This document shows, in pieces, positions 1 to 7,757 of a stretch of DNA of 13,077 bases. Below the pieces are notes generated by a model that was given only the letters and a program-made list of their open reading frames with translations, had not been told where the DNA came from and did no database searches. This stretch comes from JBBFMJ01 sp037441225. Lineage in GTDB: Bacteria > Acidobacteriota > Thermoanaerobaculia > UBA2201. The translations under genes and the position numbers were made by a program. Location of the stretch: contig JBBISU010000090.1 of assembly GCA_037441225.1 (NCBI GenBank), positions 1-13,077 of the forward strand, written 5' to 3'. Numbering within the stretch: position 1 is the first letter of the stretch; each line of letters begins with the position of its first letter.

Positions 1-200
1 ATATTAAGGAATAAATTTAAAGAGAAAATTCCAATGGCAAGCCATTTTTTACCCCCAAAACCAAGAGACCAAACTAAATATAAAGATATGCCTATAATGA
101 TATAAAGGGTAGTCCATACAGGTCCAAAAATCCAGTTTGGAGGATTAAATGATGGTTTTTTCACTGTTGGATACCAATCATTAACTGATGTAGATGTAGT
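1..200 (-). pseudogene. TspO/MBR family protein fragment, 5'-truncated and cut by the window edge
   Basis: An open minus-strand frame reads from just after a stop at 203-201 to the left edge, about 66 residues. It contains NDWYPTVKKPSF, then NPPNWIFGPVWTTLYI, then LYLVWSLG, and ends GIFSLNLFLN. This is the loop 1 to helix 3 signature of TspO/MBR membrane proteins (tryptophan-rich sensory proteins that bind porphyrins and related ligands). The family normally starts with a first membrane helix of about 25 residues before the WY..L.KP segment. Here that region is replaced by a stop codon and featureless AT-rich DNA. No ATG, TTG or GTG occurs in frame before GTG at 164-162, which lies inside the conserved core. 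The ATG at 204 is in another frame and stops after seven codons. The family assignment is strong. The pseudogene call rests on the missing helix; an assembly error or frameshift in the AT-rich DNA is the main alternative. The C-terminal part lies outside the window. Confidence 0.68.
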
Positions 201-354
201 TCATAATTTATCATTATACATAATTTTTTGGATTTATGATTTAATTTTTTTTCAATTATTTTTTGTTAAAAAGATTTAATAAAGATAAAAAAATTTTTTA
301 TTTAAATTAAAATAAAAAAAGAAATTTTTTAACAATTGAGATTCTTTTTTCTTA

Positions 355-363
355 GCGAGCAAG
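355..363 (+). repeat. GC-rich intergenic module A, left copy (GCGAGCAAG)
   Basis: GCGAGCAAG is embedded in otherwise very AT-rich DNA. The same nine bases occur on the minus strand at 12583-12575, where they form one side of a GCGAGC/GCTCGC hairpin. The match is short, so the relationship is a suggestion from sequence and position only. Confidence 0.4.
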
Positions 364-431
364 GTTGCCCCAATGAAATTTTTGTTATAACTGAATAAAA
401 TTTAAAAAGAAAAAAGACAACAGATAGAGGA

Positions 432-455
432 CACGGACAACGGACTGCTGCTCTG
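432..455 (+). repeat. GC-rich intergenic module B, left copy (CGGACAACGGAC ... GCTGCTCTG)
   Basis: CGGACAACGGAC reads as a short degenerate tandem of CGGAC units, followed by GCTGCTCTG at 447-455. On the minus strand the first part reads GTCCGTTGTCCGT. The plus strand at 12603-12615 reads GTCCGTTGACCGT, which matches 12 of 13 bases in inverted orientation. GCTGCTCTG recurs in direct orientation at 12725-12733. These look like remnants of a dispersed intergenic repeat family. Confidence 0.45.
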
Positions 456-475
456 TAATGACATCTATTATTTTC

Positions 476-503
476 AACTTTATTTTTTGGATTAAATAAA
501 GTT
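476..503 (-). terminator. Weak stem-loop downstream of rex, possible 3' end of the nuo-rex transcript
   Basis: AACTTTATT (476-484) and AATAAAGTT (495-503) can form a 9-bp stem with a 10-base loop, starting 10 bases beyond the rex stop codon. The stem is nearly all A-U, and no U-tract follows it in the minus-strand direction, so it is not a classical intrinsic terminator. It is the only clear dyad just downstream of the operon, and it could equally be chance pairing in AT-rich DNA. Confidence 0.28.
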
Positions 504-512
504 TATCAAGAG

Positions 513-1172
513 TTATTTTTTTCTAAAATTATTTCCTTTTTTTAAATAAAAAGACAAAGTTTCAAGGCGGATTTTTAAATCAACATTTAACATTGTTACC
601 CCTTCCTTTTCTTTTATTTGGATTGGGGCAAAGTTTAAAATGCCTTTTACACCACAATTTGTTAGCCTCTCATAAATTTCCTGGGCAGAAGATGGATGGA
701 CAGCAATTACTCCAATCTTTACCTTTTCTTTTTTTATAAATTCTTCTAATAAATCAACAGATAAGATTTTTGTGCCTTTCTTTGTAATCTTTCCAATCTT
801 TTCAGGGTCTTTATCAAACAAGGCAATTGTTTTAAATCCTAAGGAATTAAAACCCTGAAAATCTGCAAGTGCCTGTCCTAAATGCCCTGCGCCAACAATT
901 ATAACTTTCTTTTCTTTTTTTAAATCTAATATTTTAATTATTGTTCTTAAAAGGTTATTTACATCATAGCCCATTCCCCTCCTGCCAAATTCTCCAAAAT
1001 ATGCCAGGTCCTTTCTGAGTTGGACAGAGGAAATTTGAAACCTTTCTTCTAATTTTTTTGAGGAAATTGTTTTAATATTCTCACTCTTTAAAATGTTTAA
1101 ACATCTTAAATAATAACTCAACCTAATAATTGTTGCCTCAGCGATATTCCTTGAAGTTTTAAAAGAACCCAA
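513..1172 (-). CDS. rex: Redox-sensing transcriptional repressor Rex
   Basis: Rex is a homodimeric repressor whose DNA binding depends on the NADH/NAD+ ratio; NADH releases it from operators of respiratory and fermentative genes. The N-terminal winged-helix domain has IAEATIIRLSYYLRCL near residues 10-25 and SSVQLRKDLAYFGEFGRRG near 48-66, the family's recognition-helix and wing region. The C-terminal Rossmann domain starts with VIIVGAGHLGQALADF, with GAGHLG at about 94-99, and continues through IALFDKDPEKIGK. I place the start at TTG 1172-1170, giving 219 residues. GGAGG at 1183-1179 lies 6 bases upstream, and the protein then begins close to where family members begin. An in-frame ATG at 1229 would add 19 non-homologous residues. 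The gene overlaps the nuoN end by 14 bases and closes the complex I operon, so it probably shares the nuoA promoter. The Rex-like operator at 11275-11292 suggests autoregulation. Confidence 0.95.
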   Translation of the reverse strand: MGSFKTSRNIAEATIIRLSYYLRCLNILKSENIKTISSKKLEERFQISSVQLRKDLAYFGEFGRRGMGYDVNNLLRTIIKILDLKKEKKVIIVGAGHLGQALADFQGFNSLGFKTIALFDKDPEKIGKITKKGTKILSVDLLEEFIKKEKVKIGVIAVHPSSAQEIYERLTNCGVKGILNFAPIQIKEKEGVTMLNVDLKIRLETLSFYLKKGNNFRKK

Positions 1173-2577
1173 TAAATACCTCCACTGCTTTTGTTGCTCT
1201 CTCAAATATATATTGAGGGAAAATTCCAAAATAAATTAAAGAAACAAAAATAATTGCAAGCCCTAAAAGTGAATAAAAATTCAAATTTAAGGGTAAAACT
1301 TCTTCTTTTTCTTTCATATAAAGAAAGTATATAACCCTTACATAATAGTAGATTGATAATATGCTATTTAGAATTCCAATAATTGCAAGGAAATAAAGTT
1401 TTGCATCAATAAGTGAATAAAATAAAAAGAATTTTGCAGAAAAACCTTGAAAGGGTGGGATACCTGCCAGAGATGCCATAGAAAAAGTTAAAACAAGAGC
1501 AGGGAAAGGATAAACATAACCTAATCCCTTATAATCATTTAATAATCTTGGTTCATTTTCTCCACCACCTATTATTCCAAGAACAGCAAAACCACCCATT
1601 GTCATAATTATATAAGCAAAACCATAAAACAAGACACTTTTTGTTGCCATATCACTGGATGCAATTAGCCCTGCAAAGAGATAACCCATATGAGCAATCC
1701 CTGAAAAAGCAAGCATTCTTTTTAAGTCTTTTTGTACAAGAGCAATTAGGTTTCCTATAAACATTGAAAATATTGCAATGATTGACAATACTTTAACTGA
1801 GTTTTCCTGATATAAAAAGAAAAGGTTTGGTAAAAATGTGTAAAAAATTTTAATTAAAACAGAAATTGTTGCAAATTTTGGAAGGGTTGAAAGGAATAAG
1901 GTTATATAAGAAGGGCTTCCTTGATAAACATCTGGTGCCCAAAAATGAAAAGGAAAAAGGGAAAGTTTAAAAATAAATCCACTGGACATTAAAACAATTG
2001 AAAAAATTAAAAGATAAGTGGGTGTCTTAGATGCAAGAGTCAAACTATCTGTCTCTCCAAAATAAAATGCCATTCCAAACAGTGTAATTGAAGAAGCAAA
2101 AGAAGATAAAAGAAAATATTTTAAGGCAGCTTCTTGTGAAACCTGTGTTTCTTTGTAATAACCAGTTAAAATATATAGATTTAATGATAAAAGCTCAAAA
2201 CCAACAAAGATTAAGATTAAATTATCAGTTGAAGCCATCAAGAACATACCAACAGAAGCCCATAACATAAAACTATAAACCTCGCCTCTTTCAAGTCCAT
2301 CTTTTTTAAGCAAACTCTGGGAAATTAAAATTGTTATAAAGAGACCAAATAATATTCCAATCTGGAAAAATAGTGAAAAACTATTTACATAATAAATGTC
2401 ATAAAAGAAAAAGCCCTTTGGTTTTTCAATTGTCAGGTAAAAAGAAAAGAGAAGGGAAATTAAAATCAAAGGAACAAAAATTTTTTTTAATTTTGGAATA
2501 AAACTTTGAATTAAAATTATTAGAAATCCTAAAAATGTTAAAAATATTTCCGTTGAAAGGGCTTCAATTTCCATCAT
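1159..2577 (-). CDS. nuoN: NADH-quinone oxidoreductase subunit N
   Basis: NuoN is one of three antiporter-like ion-pumping subunits in the complex I membrane arm. The 472-residue protein is hydrophobic throughout and has the family's central signature: FVGFELLSLNLYILTGY (about 125-140), FKLSLFPFHFWAPDVYQGSP (203-222) and MASLAGIPPFQGFSAKF (367-383). The charged residues of the proton path are present by position: E128 in helix 5, K204 in helix 7, K234 in helix 8 and K382 in the helix 12 region. These correspond to E. coli E133, K217, K247 and K395. The start is an ATGATG pair at 2577-2572. The first ATG overlaps the nuoM stop as ATGA, and an AGGGG lies about 8 bases upstream, so translation is probably coupled. 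The gene lies between nuoM and rex, as the last structural gene of the operon. Confidence 0.96.
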   Translation of the reverse strand: MMEIEALSTEIFLTFLGFLIILIQSFIPKLKKIFVPLILISLLFSFYLTIEKPKGFFFYDIYYVNSFSLFFQIGILFGLFITILISQSLLKKDGLERGEVYSFMLWASVGMFLMASTDNLILIFVGFELLSLNLYILTGYYKETQVSQEAALKYFLLSSFASSITLFGMAFYFGETDSLTLASKTPTYLLIFSIVLMSSGFIFKLSLFPFHFWAPDVYQGSPSYITLFLSTLPKFATISVLIKIFYTFLPNLFFLYQENSVKVLSIIAIFSMFIGNLIALVQKDLKRMLAFSGIAHMGYLFAGLIASSDMATKSVLFYGFAYIIMTMGGFAVLGIIGGGENEPRLLNDYKGLGYVYPFPALVLTFSMASLAGIPPFQGFSAKFFLFYSLIDAKLYFLAIIGILNSILSIYYYVRVIYFLYMKEKEEVLPLNLNFYSLLGLAIIFVSLIYFGIFPQYIFERATKAVEVFIGFF

Positions 2578-4073
2578 TTTAAAAACCCCTTTATCATATT
2601 CAAATAAACTTCAAGGGATGGTGAAATTTTTGAAAGGAAAAATTTAGGATAAATTCCAATCCAGACAATTGGAATTGAAAAAGATATGAGCAAAATCCAT
2701 TCCCTTAAATCAAGGTCGGAAAACCTCTCATTTTCTGGATATTTAACTTCACCAAAAAAGACCCTTTTTATTGCTGTTAAAAGATAAGCAGCAGATAAAA
2801 TGACACCAGTTGCACCTAATATAGCATAGATCTTTTTCTCCTGAAAGGTACCCAAAAGGACTAAAAATTCACCCCAGAAACCATTCAAGCCAGGTAGTCC
2901 AATTGATGATAAAGAAACAAAAATGAAAAAAGCAGTAAAGGTTGGTATTACCCTTGCAATTCCGCCAAAGTCCTCAATCATTCTTGTATGCTTTCTCTCA
3001 TATAACATTCCTACAAGCAAAAACAAAGTACCTGTTGAAAGCCCATGGTTTATCATTTGAAGGACTGCTCCATTTAAAGCATAAAAGTTTAAAGAAAAAA
3101 TACCTAAGGTAATGAATCCCATATGGGAAACTGAAGAATAAGCAATTAATTTTTTAAAGTCCTCTTGGGCAAAACTTAAAAATCCGCCATATATTATTCC
3201 AAGGACTGATAAAATTAAGAGAATAGGAAAATACTGGTAAGAAATTTTTGGAAATATTGGAACTATAAATCTTATAAGACCATAGGTTCCTAATTTAAGA
3301 AGTATTCCAGCAAGGATTATAGAACCTCCTGCTGGTGCTTCTGTATGGGCATCAGGAAGCCAGGTATGAACTGGGACCATTGGGACTTTTATTGCAAAAG
3401 CCAAAAGAAATCCAAAAAAACAAAGGGTTCCTGCCAGTTGAGGTAACTGCATATTATAATAAGAAAATAAATTAAAATCTAAAACATTTTTTTGAAAATA
3501 ATTATAAGAGACAATATATAAAATTGATAAAAACATTAAAAAAGAACCAAAGGCAGTAAAGATTAAAAACTTAATTGCTGCTTCAATCCTTCTCTTCCCT
3601 CCCCATACACCAATTATAAAATACATTGGCAATAGCATAAGTTCCCAGAAAACATAAAATAAAAACATATCAAGAGCAAGAAAAGAGCCAACAACGCCTG
3701 TTTGTAAAATAAAGAAAGAAATATAGTACATTTTTAAATGTTCTTGTATATATTTAAAAGATGATAAAAATATAAGGGGAATTAAAAAATTTGTTAGGAG
3801 GACTAACAATATTGATATTCCATCAACTCCAATATTATAATAAATATTAAATGCTTTAATCCAGATTTGCTTTTCTTGAAACTGCATCCCGCCCCCTGGA
3901 TTAAATTTCATAAATATAATCATTGAATAATAAAAAGGAACTAAAGAATAAAGAAAAGAAAACCAGTTAATTATTTTGTTTTTCTTGAAAGGCAAAATTA
4001 AAAGAATTATTGCACCAATTAATGGAAGAAAGATTAGATGGGAAAGTGTTGGAACATTTATAATATCAGCCAT
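2574..4073 (-). CDS. nuoM: NADH-quinone oxidoreductase subunit M
   Basis: NuoM is the middle antiporter-like subunit of the complex I membrane arm. At 499 residues it has the usual family length. Diagnostic segments are VFWELMLLPMYFIIGVWGG (141-159), AFAIKVPMVPVHTWLPDAHT (225-244), EAPAGGSIILAGILLKLG (245-262) and LPGLNGFWGEFLVLLG (393-408). Residues expected for ion translocation are in place: E144, K229, K260 and E402, matching E. coli E144, K234, K265 and E407. No interruption is seen. The ATG at 4073 lies inside the nuoL 3' end (16-base overlap), with a GGTGA about 4-5 bases upstream acting as a modest ribosome binding site. The gene sits between nuoL and nuoN in the canonical order. Confidence 0.97.
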   Translation of the reverse strand: MADIINVPTLSHLIFLPLIGAIILLILPFKKNKIINWFSFLYSLVPFYYSMIIFMKFNPGGGMQFQEKQIWIKAFNIYYNIGVDGISILLVLLTNFLIPLIFLSSFKYIQEHLKMYYISFFILQTGVVGSFLALDMFLFYVFWELMLLPMYFIIGVWGGKRRIEAAIKFLIFTAFGSFLMFLSILYIVSYNYFQKNVLDFNLFSYYNMQLPQLAGTLCFFGFLLAFAIKVPMVPVHTWLPDAHTEAPAGGSIILAGILLKLGTYGLIRFIVPIFPKISYQYFPILLILSVLGIIYGGFLSFAQEDFKKLIAYSSVSHMGFITLGIFSLNFYALNGAVLQMINHGLSTGTLFLLVGMLYERKHTRMIEDFGGIARVIPTFTAFFIFVSLSSIGLPGLNGFWGEFLVLLGTFQEKKIYAILGATGVILSAAYLLTAIKRVFFGEVKYPENERFSDLDLREWILLISFSIPIVWIGIYPKFFLSKISPSLEVYLNMIKGFLK

Positions 4074-5941
4074 ATTATCACCACAATACCTGAAATTATA
4101 TAAACAGCATAAGTTTTTGCATTCCCTGTTTGAAAGAACCTTAAAATTTCACCAACCATTTGTAAGATAAAACCTATTGCAATCAAAAATCCATCAATTA
4201 TAATTTCATCAAAAAATTTATAAGAGATTTTACAGATTAAAGTAAAAGGTTTGACAAAACTTAAATTATAAAATTCATCTACATAATACTTATTAAACAA
4301 AACTTTATATAATGAATTAAACTTTTCCTTTAAATTATTTGCAAGTACAAAATCTTCATCTTTTTTATATAATACATAAGCAATCCTTAAACCAAAAAGA
4401 GCTACAAAAATTGAAGCAAAGATTAAAATAATTTCCGTTGCAGGAGAGAGATGGCTTTCTGTTAAATCCTTATAAAAAGGATGGAAATATTTATTTATTA
4501 AATTTATTTTTTCAACTGGAATTGCCAGAAAACCAGTTATAAGGGAGCCAATTGCAAGAACAATTAATGGAATTGTCATAACATTTTCTTCATGGTGTGG
4601 CTCCTTTTTATATCTTGGTTTTCCCCAGAAGACAATGTAATATAATCTAAACATATAAAAGGAAGTCAAAAAAGCAGTGAGGAGTCCTAAAAAATAAAAT
4701 ATATAAACCCAATTTTTATGCTGTGCTTCTATGAAAAGGGATGAAAGGATTGCATCCTTTGAAAAAAATCCAGAAAAAGGAGGAATGCCAGCGATTGCAA
4801 GGCAGGCAAAGAGAAAAGTCCAGTGGGTTTTTTTCATTTTTTCTTTCATTCCACCCATTTCAAATATATCATTTGTATGGAGTGAATGGATTAGTGCACC
4901 AGCACCCAAGAAAAGACAGGCTTTAAAGAAACTATGGGTAAAGACATGGAAGATTCCATAATGGTATTTATGGGCTCCTGTTGCCATAAACATATATCCA
5001 AGCTGGGAAATTGTAGAATATGCAAGAATTTTTTTAATATCCCTCTGGGTTAATGCCATAGTAGCAGCAAAAAAGGCAGTTGCTCCACAAATTATTATAA
5101 TAATTGAACTTGCAGTGGGACTTGCTTCAAAGATTGGATTTGCCCTTGAAACCATATAAACACCAGCAGTTACCATTGTTGCAGCATGTATTAAAGCTGA
5201 TACTGGTGTGGGACCTGCCATTGCATCTGGAAGCCATACATATAAGGGAATCTGGGCTGATTTTCCTGTGGCACCCATAAAAAGAAGGAGAGCAATTGGA
5301 GTTGCATATTTTAAATAAATTTCTCCACCTGAAAATAAATCACCAAAAGAAAAAGTACTTTTTTCTGAAAACAAAAGAAAAAGACCTAATAAAAATCCAA
5401 AATCCCCTATTCTGTTTACAATAAAAGCTTTTCTTCCTGCATTGGAGGGCCACTCTTCCTTAAAATAAAAGCCAATTAGAAGATAAGAACAAAGCCCAAC
5501 TCCTTCCCAGCCAACAAACATTAAAAGAAAATTGTTAGCAAGGGAAAGGATTAGCATAAAGAACATAAATAAATTCAGATAAGCAAAATACCTTGAGTAA
5601 CCTTCTTCTTTTCCCATATAACCAATGGAATATAAGTGAATCCAAAAACCAACAAAGGTCACAAAAAATAACATAAAAACAGATAGTGGATCAATTAAAA
5701 TTCCAAAATCAATCTTTAATCCAATAAAATCCAAGAGGGAATAATAATTAAAATTTAATGGTTCTGGATATTTGTTTAAAAGATAAATAATTATTAAATA
5801 TAAAGAAAAAAAGAGAGAAAGCCCAACTGAACCAATACCAATCAAAGAAACAAATTCCTTTTTTAATTTCCTTCCAAAAAATGCATTAAGCAAAAAGCCA
5901 AATAAAGGGAGAAGCGGAATTAAAAGAATGATTAGTTCCAT
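4058..5941 (-). CDS. nuoL: NADH-quinone oxidoreductase subunit L
   Basis: NuoL is the distal antiporter-like subunit, bearing the long lateral helix that runs along the membrane arm. The 627-residue length fits full NuoL with its C-terminal extension. Signatures include NFLLMFVGWEGVGLCSYLLI (137-156), RIGDFGFLLGLFL (177-189), GKSAQIPLYVWLPDAMAGPT (226-245), SALIHAATMVTAGVYMVSR (248-266) and IAGIPPFSGFFSKDAIL (383-399). Key pump residues are conserved: E146, D180, K227, H252, K340 and K395. The last roughly 150 residues, through the EDFVLANNLKEKFNSLY region and a terminal membrane helix, match the lateral-helix module. The ATG immediately follows the nuoK TAG (TAGATG, no gap). GAGG six bases upstream, inside the end of nuoK, supplies the ribosome binding site. 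Confidence 0.97.
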   Translation of the reverse strand: MELIILLIPLLPLFGFLLNAFFGRKLKKEFVSLIGIGSVGLSLFFSLYLIIIYLLNKYPEPLNFNYYSLLDFIGLKIDFGILIDPLSVFMLFFVTFVGFWIHLYSIGYMGKEEGYSRYFAYLNLFMFFMLILSLANNFLLMFVGWEGVGLCSYLLIGFYFKEEWPSNAGRKAFIVNRIGDFGFLLGLFLLFSEKSTFSFGDLFSGGEIYLKYATPIALLLFMGATGKSAQIPLYVWLPDAMAGPTPVSALIHAATMVTAGVYMVSRANPIFEASPTASSIIIIICGATAFFAATMALTQRDIKKILAYSTISQLGYMFMATGAHKYHYGIFHVFTHSFFKACLFLGAGALIHSLHTNDIFEMGGMKEKMKKTHWTFLFACLAIAGIPPFSGFFSKDAILSSLFIEAQHKNWVYIFYFLGLLTAFLTSFYMFRLYYIVFWGKPRYKKEPHHEENVMTIPLIVLAIGSLITGFLAIPVEKINLINKYFHPFYKDLTESHLSPATEIILIFASIFVALFGLRIAYVLYKKDEDFVLANNLKEKFNSLYKVLFNKYYVDEFYNLSFVKPFTLICKISYKFFDEIIIDGFLIAIGFILQMVGEILRFFQTGNAKTYAVYIISGIVVIIWLIL

Positions 5942-6238
5942 CTAAAACCTCAAAATCTTAAAAAAATCAATGTAAGCTGATTTGAAGCTTCTATAAGCAG
6001 AAATAAATATTGCAAGCCCAACAGCTGCTTCTGCTGCTGCAATACCAATTGAAAATAAAACAAACAAACTACCTTCATAATTATTATTATTAGCAGAAAA
6101 TACCACAAAAGCAAGGTTTGCAGAATTTATAATAAGTTCAATCCCCAAAAACATTAAAATCAAATTTCTTCTTAAAAGAAAAGTCATACAACCAAGTCCA
6201 AATAAAAATATGCTTAAAATTAAACCTTCCAGTATCAT
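5942..6238 (-). CDS. nuoK: NADH-quinone oxidoreductase subunit K
   Basis: NuoK is a small three-helix membrane subunit that carries part of the central charged axis of complex I. At 98 residues it has the typical length. MFLGIELIINSANLAF (29-44) and GIAAAEAAVGLAIFISAYR (65-83) are the family signatures. E34 and E70 correspond to the two essential membrane glutamates (E. coli E36 and E72). The ATG overlaps the nuoJ stop by four bases (ATGA). GAGG lies five bases upstream, so the start is well supported. The order nuoJ-nuoK-nuoL is canonical. Confidence 0.97.
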   Translation of the reverse strand: MILEGLILSIFLFGLGCMTFLLRRNLILMFLGIELIINSANLAFVVFSANNNNYEGSLFVLFSIGIAAAEAAVGLAIFISAYRSFKSAYIDFFKILRF

Positions 6239-6735
6239 ATTTTCCTCTTTGCTAAAATAAAAGCACCAACAGCAGAAGCAAGGAGTAAAAGAGTTATAGC
6301 TTCAAAAGGAAGCCCATAATTTGTAAATAGTTTGTGAGCAAATTCCTGAATTGGCAAATTATACCCCTCAACTGGTTTTTCAATTTTTTTAAGGAATAAA
6401 ATACCTACACCTGCTGCTGAAAAAGCAAAAAATAAAATTGGTGCAAGTACTTTAAAGGCAGGATGCTCACCACCTCTTTCTTCTGGCTCAAGTCTTAAAA
6501 GCATTATTACAAATAAGAATAAAACAAGGATTCCCCCAGCATAAACAATCAATTGAATAAAACTTAAAAATGTTGCACCATAAAAGTAAAATAAGACGGA
6601 AAGAGAAGATATAAGACCTAAAAGAGATAAAAGAGAGTATAAAGGTGAACGAAAAAGGGCAACAAATAAACCAAAAATTAAAGCCAGAATCAAAAATGTA
6701 TAAAATAAAACACTTGTCATCATAACATTAACCAT
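6235..6735 (-). CDS. nuoJ: NADH-quinone oxidoreductase subunit J
   Basis: NuoJ is a membrane subunit at the base of the complex I membrane arm; its third helix takes part in coupling quinone chemistry to pumping. The 166-residue frame has five predicted membrane segments. Its family signature QLIVYAGGILVLFLFVIMLL spans 61-80, with a short polar loop (RLEPEERGGEHP) after it. The start is uncertain. The first ATG (6735) overlaps nuoH by 16 bases. Two further ATGs follow at 6723 and 6720, and the one at 6723 forms the ATGA overlap used at several other junctions here, giving 162 residues. None has a good ribosome binding site. nuoI normally sits between nuoH and nuoJ; here the two genes overlap directly. 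Confidence 0.95.
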   Translation of the reverse strand: MVNVMMTSVLFYTFLILALIFGLFVALFRSPLYSLLSLLGLISSLSVLFYFYGATFLSFIQLIVYAGGILVLFLFVIMLLRLEPEERGGEHPAFKVLAPILFFAFSAAGVGILFLKKIEKPVEGYNLPIQEFAHKLFTNYGLPFEAITLLLLASAVGAFILAKRKI

Positions 6736-7757
6736 TTAAATGTAATTGTTAAAACAAAGTTTAAAAAACTTAAAGGAAATAAAAACTTCCATCCTAATGC
6801 CATAAGTTGGTCATATCTAAACCTTGGAAGCGTCCATCTTACCCAAACAAAAAGCCATAGAAAAAATCCAACTTTTACTGAAAAAGAGATAATCCCTAAA
6901 ATTGCTCCTAAATTTCCAGAAAGATTTACAAAAGGAATGTCTGAGCCGCCTAAAAACAAAACAGTTATAAGAGCAGAGGCAGAGATCATATGGGCATATT
7001 CACCAAGAAAAAAGAGAGCAAACTTCATTGAACCATATTCTGTGTGATAACCAGAAACAAGTTCTGCTTCTGCTTCTGGTAAATCAAAAGGAATTCTATT
7101 TGTTTCAGCAAACATTGTAATTAAAAATACAAAAAAGCCAATAAATTGTGAAAAAATAAACCATTTTGGCAAAATTGAAAAACTTGTCCCAATTTGAACA
7201 GAAATAATTCCTTTTAAGGAAAATGTATCTGCTGCAATTAAAACAGATAAAATTGACAAAGACATTGGTATTTCATAAGATATAAGCTGGGCAGCAGACC
7301 TCAAACCACCAATCAATGGATATTTTGAACCAGAAGAAAAGCCAGCCAAAACAATGCCATAAACAGAAAGTCCAGATAATGCAATTATATATAAAATTCC
7401 AAAATTTAAATCAGAGATAAGGGGTTCAATTTCATAGCCAAAAATTTTAAAGGTTGTTCCAAAAGGAATTACAGCAAAGATTGCCAGAGCAGGTACAAAA
7501 ACCAAAAGGGGTGAGATTAAATATATAAATTTATCTGCTTCCAAAGGTATTATTTCTTCTTTAAATAAAAATTTTAAACCATCTGCTACTGGTTGAAGAA
7601 GTCCAAAAGGTCCTACTCTATTAGGACCCAATCTGTCTTGAATCAAAGCAGAGCCTCTTCTTTCAACCCAGGTCATTAATGCAACAATAGTTAAAACAGC
7701 TCCAAATAAAATTGCTATTTTTAAAAATATAATTATTAAAGAAGCTATTAAACTCAT
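6720..7757 (-). CDS. nuoH: NADH-quinone oxidoreductase subunit H
   Basis: NuoH is the membrane subunit that forms much of the quinone chamber and contacts NuoB, NuoD and NuoI. The 345-residue protein carries TWVERRGSALIQDRLGPNRV (29-48), GLLQPVADGLKFLFKEE (52-68) and the near-invariant AETNRIPFDLPEAEAELVSG (217-236) continuing into YHTEYGSMKFALFFLGEY. Eight or so hydrophobic segments are visible and the length is normal. The ATG at 7757 overlaps the nuoG stop by four bases. A GGGAG only about three bases upstream is a poorly spaced ribosome binding site, so coupling to nuoG is likely. Its usual partners NuoB, NuoD and NuoI are not encoded nearby although NuoH itself looks intact. Confidence 0.97.
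   Translation of the reverse strand: MSLIASLIIIFLKIAILFGAVLTIVALMTWVERRGSALIQDRLGPNRVGPFGLLQPVADGLKFLFKEEIIPLEADKFIYLISPLLVFVPALAIFAVIPFGTTFKIFGYEIEPLISDLNFGILYIIALSGLSVYGIVLAGFSSGSKYPLIGGLRSAAQLISYEIPMSLSILSVLIAADTFSLKGIISVQIGTSFSILPKWFIFSQFIGFFVFLITMFAETNRIPFDLPEAEAELVSGYHTEYGSMKFALFFLGEYAHMISASALITVLFLGGSDIPFVNLSGNLGAILGIISFSVKVGFFLWLFVWVRWTLPRFRYDQLMALGWKFLFPLSFLNFVLTITFKWLML

Larger units (their letters stand above)
204..512. other. Gene-free AT-rich interval between the TspO remnant and rex
   Basis: No coding sequence is recognisable on either strand. Most of it is A/T runs. Two short GC-richer islands stand out: GCGAGCAAG at 355-363 and a CAACGGAC-type stretch at 432-455. Both have relatives in the intergenic DNA at the right end of the window. 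A weak hairpin lies at 476-503. Confidence 0.6.

Noticed and set aside
1173..1229. Longer rex starting at ATG 1229
   Set aside because: It adds 19 residues lying wholly over nuoN and lacking Rex similarity, and has no ribosome binding site; the TTG at 1172 has a well-spaced GGAGG.
6718..6740. Possible remnant of nuoI between nuoH and nuoJ
   Set aside because: nuoH and nuoJ overlap directly; there is no intervening sequence and no CxxCxxCxxxCP motif in any frame.
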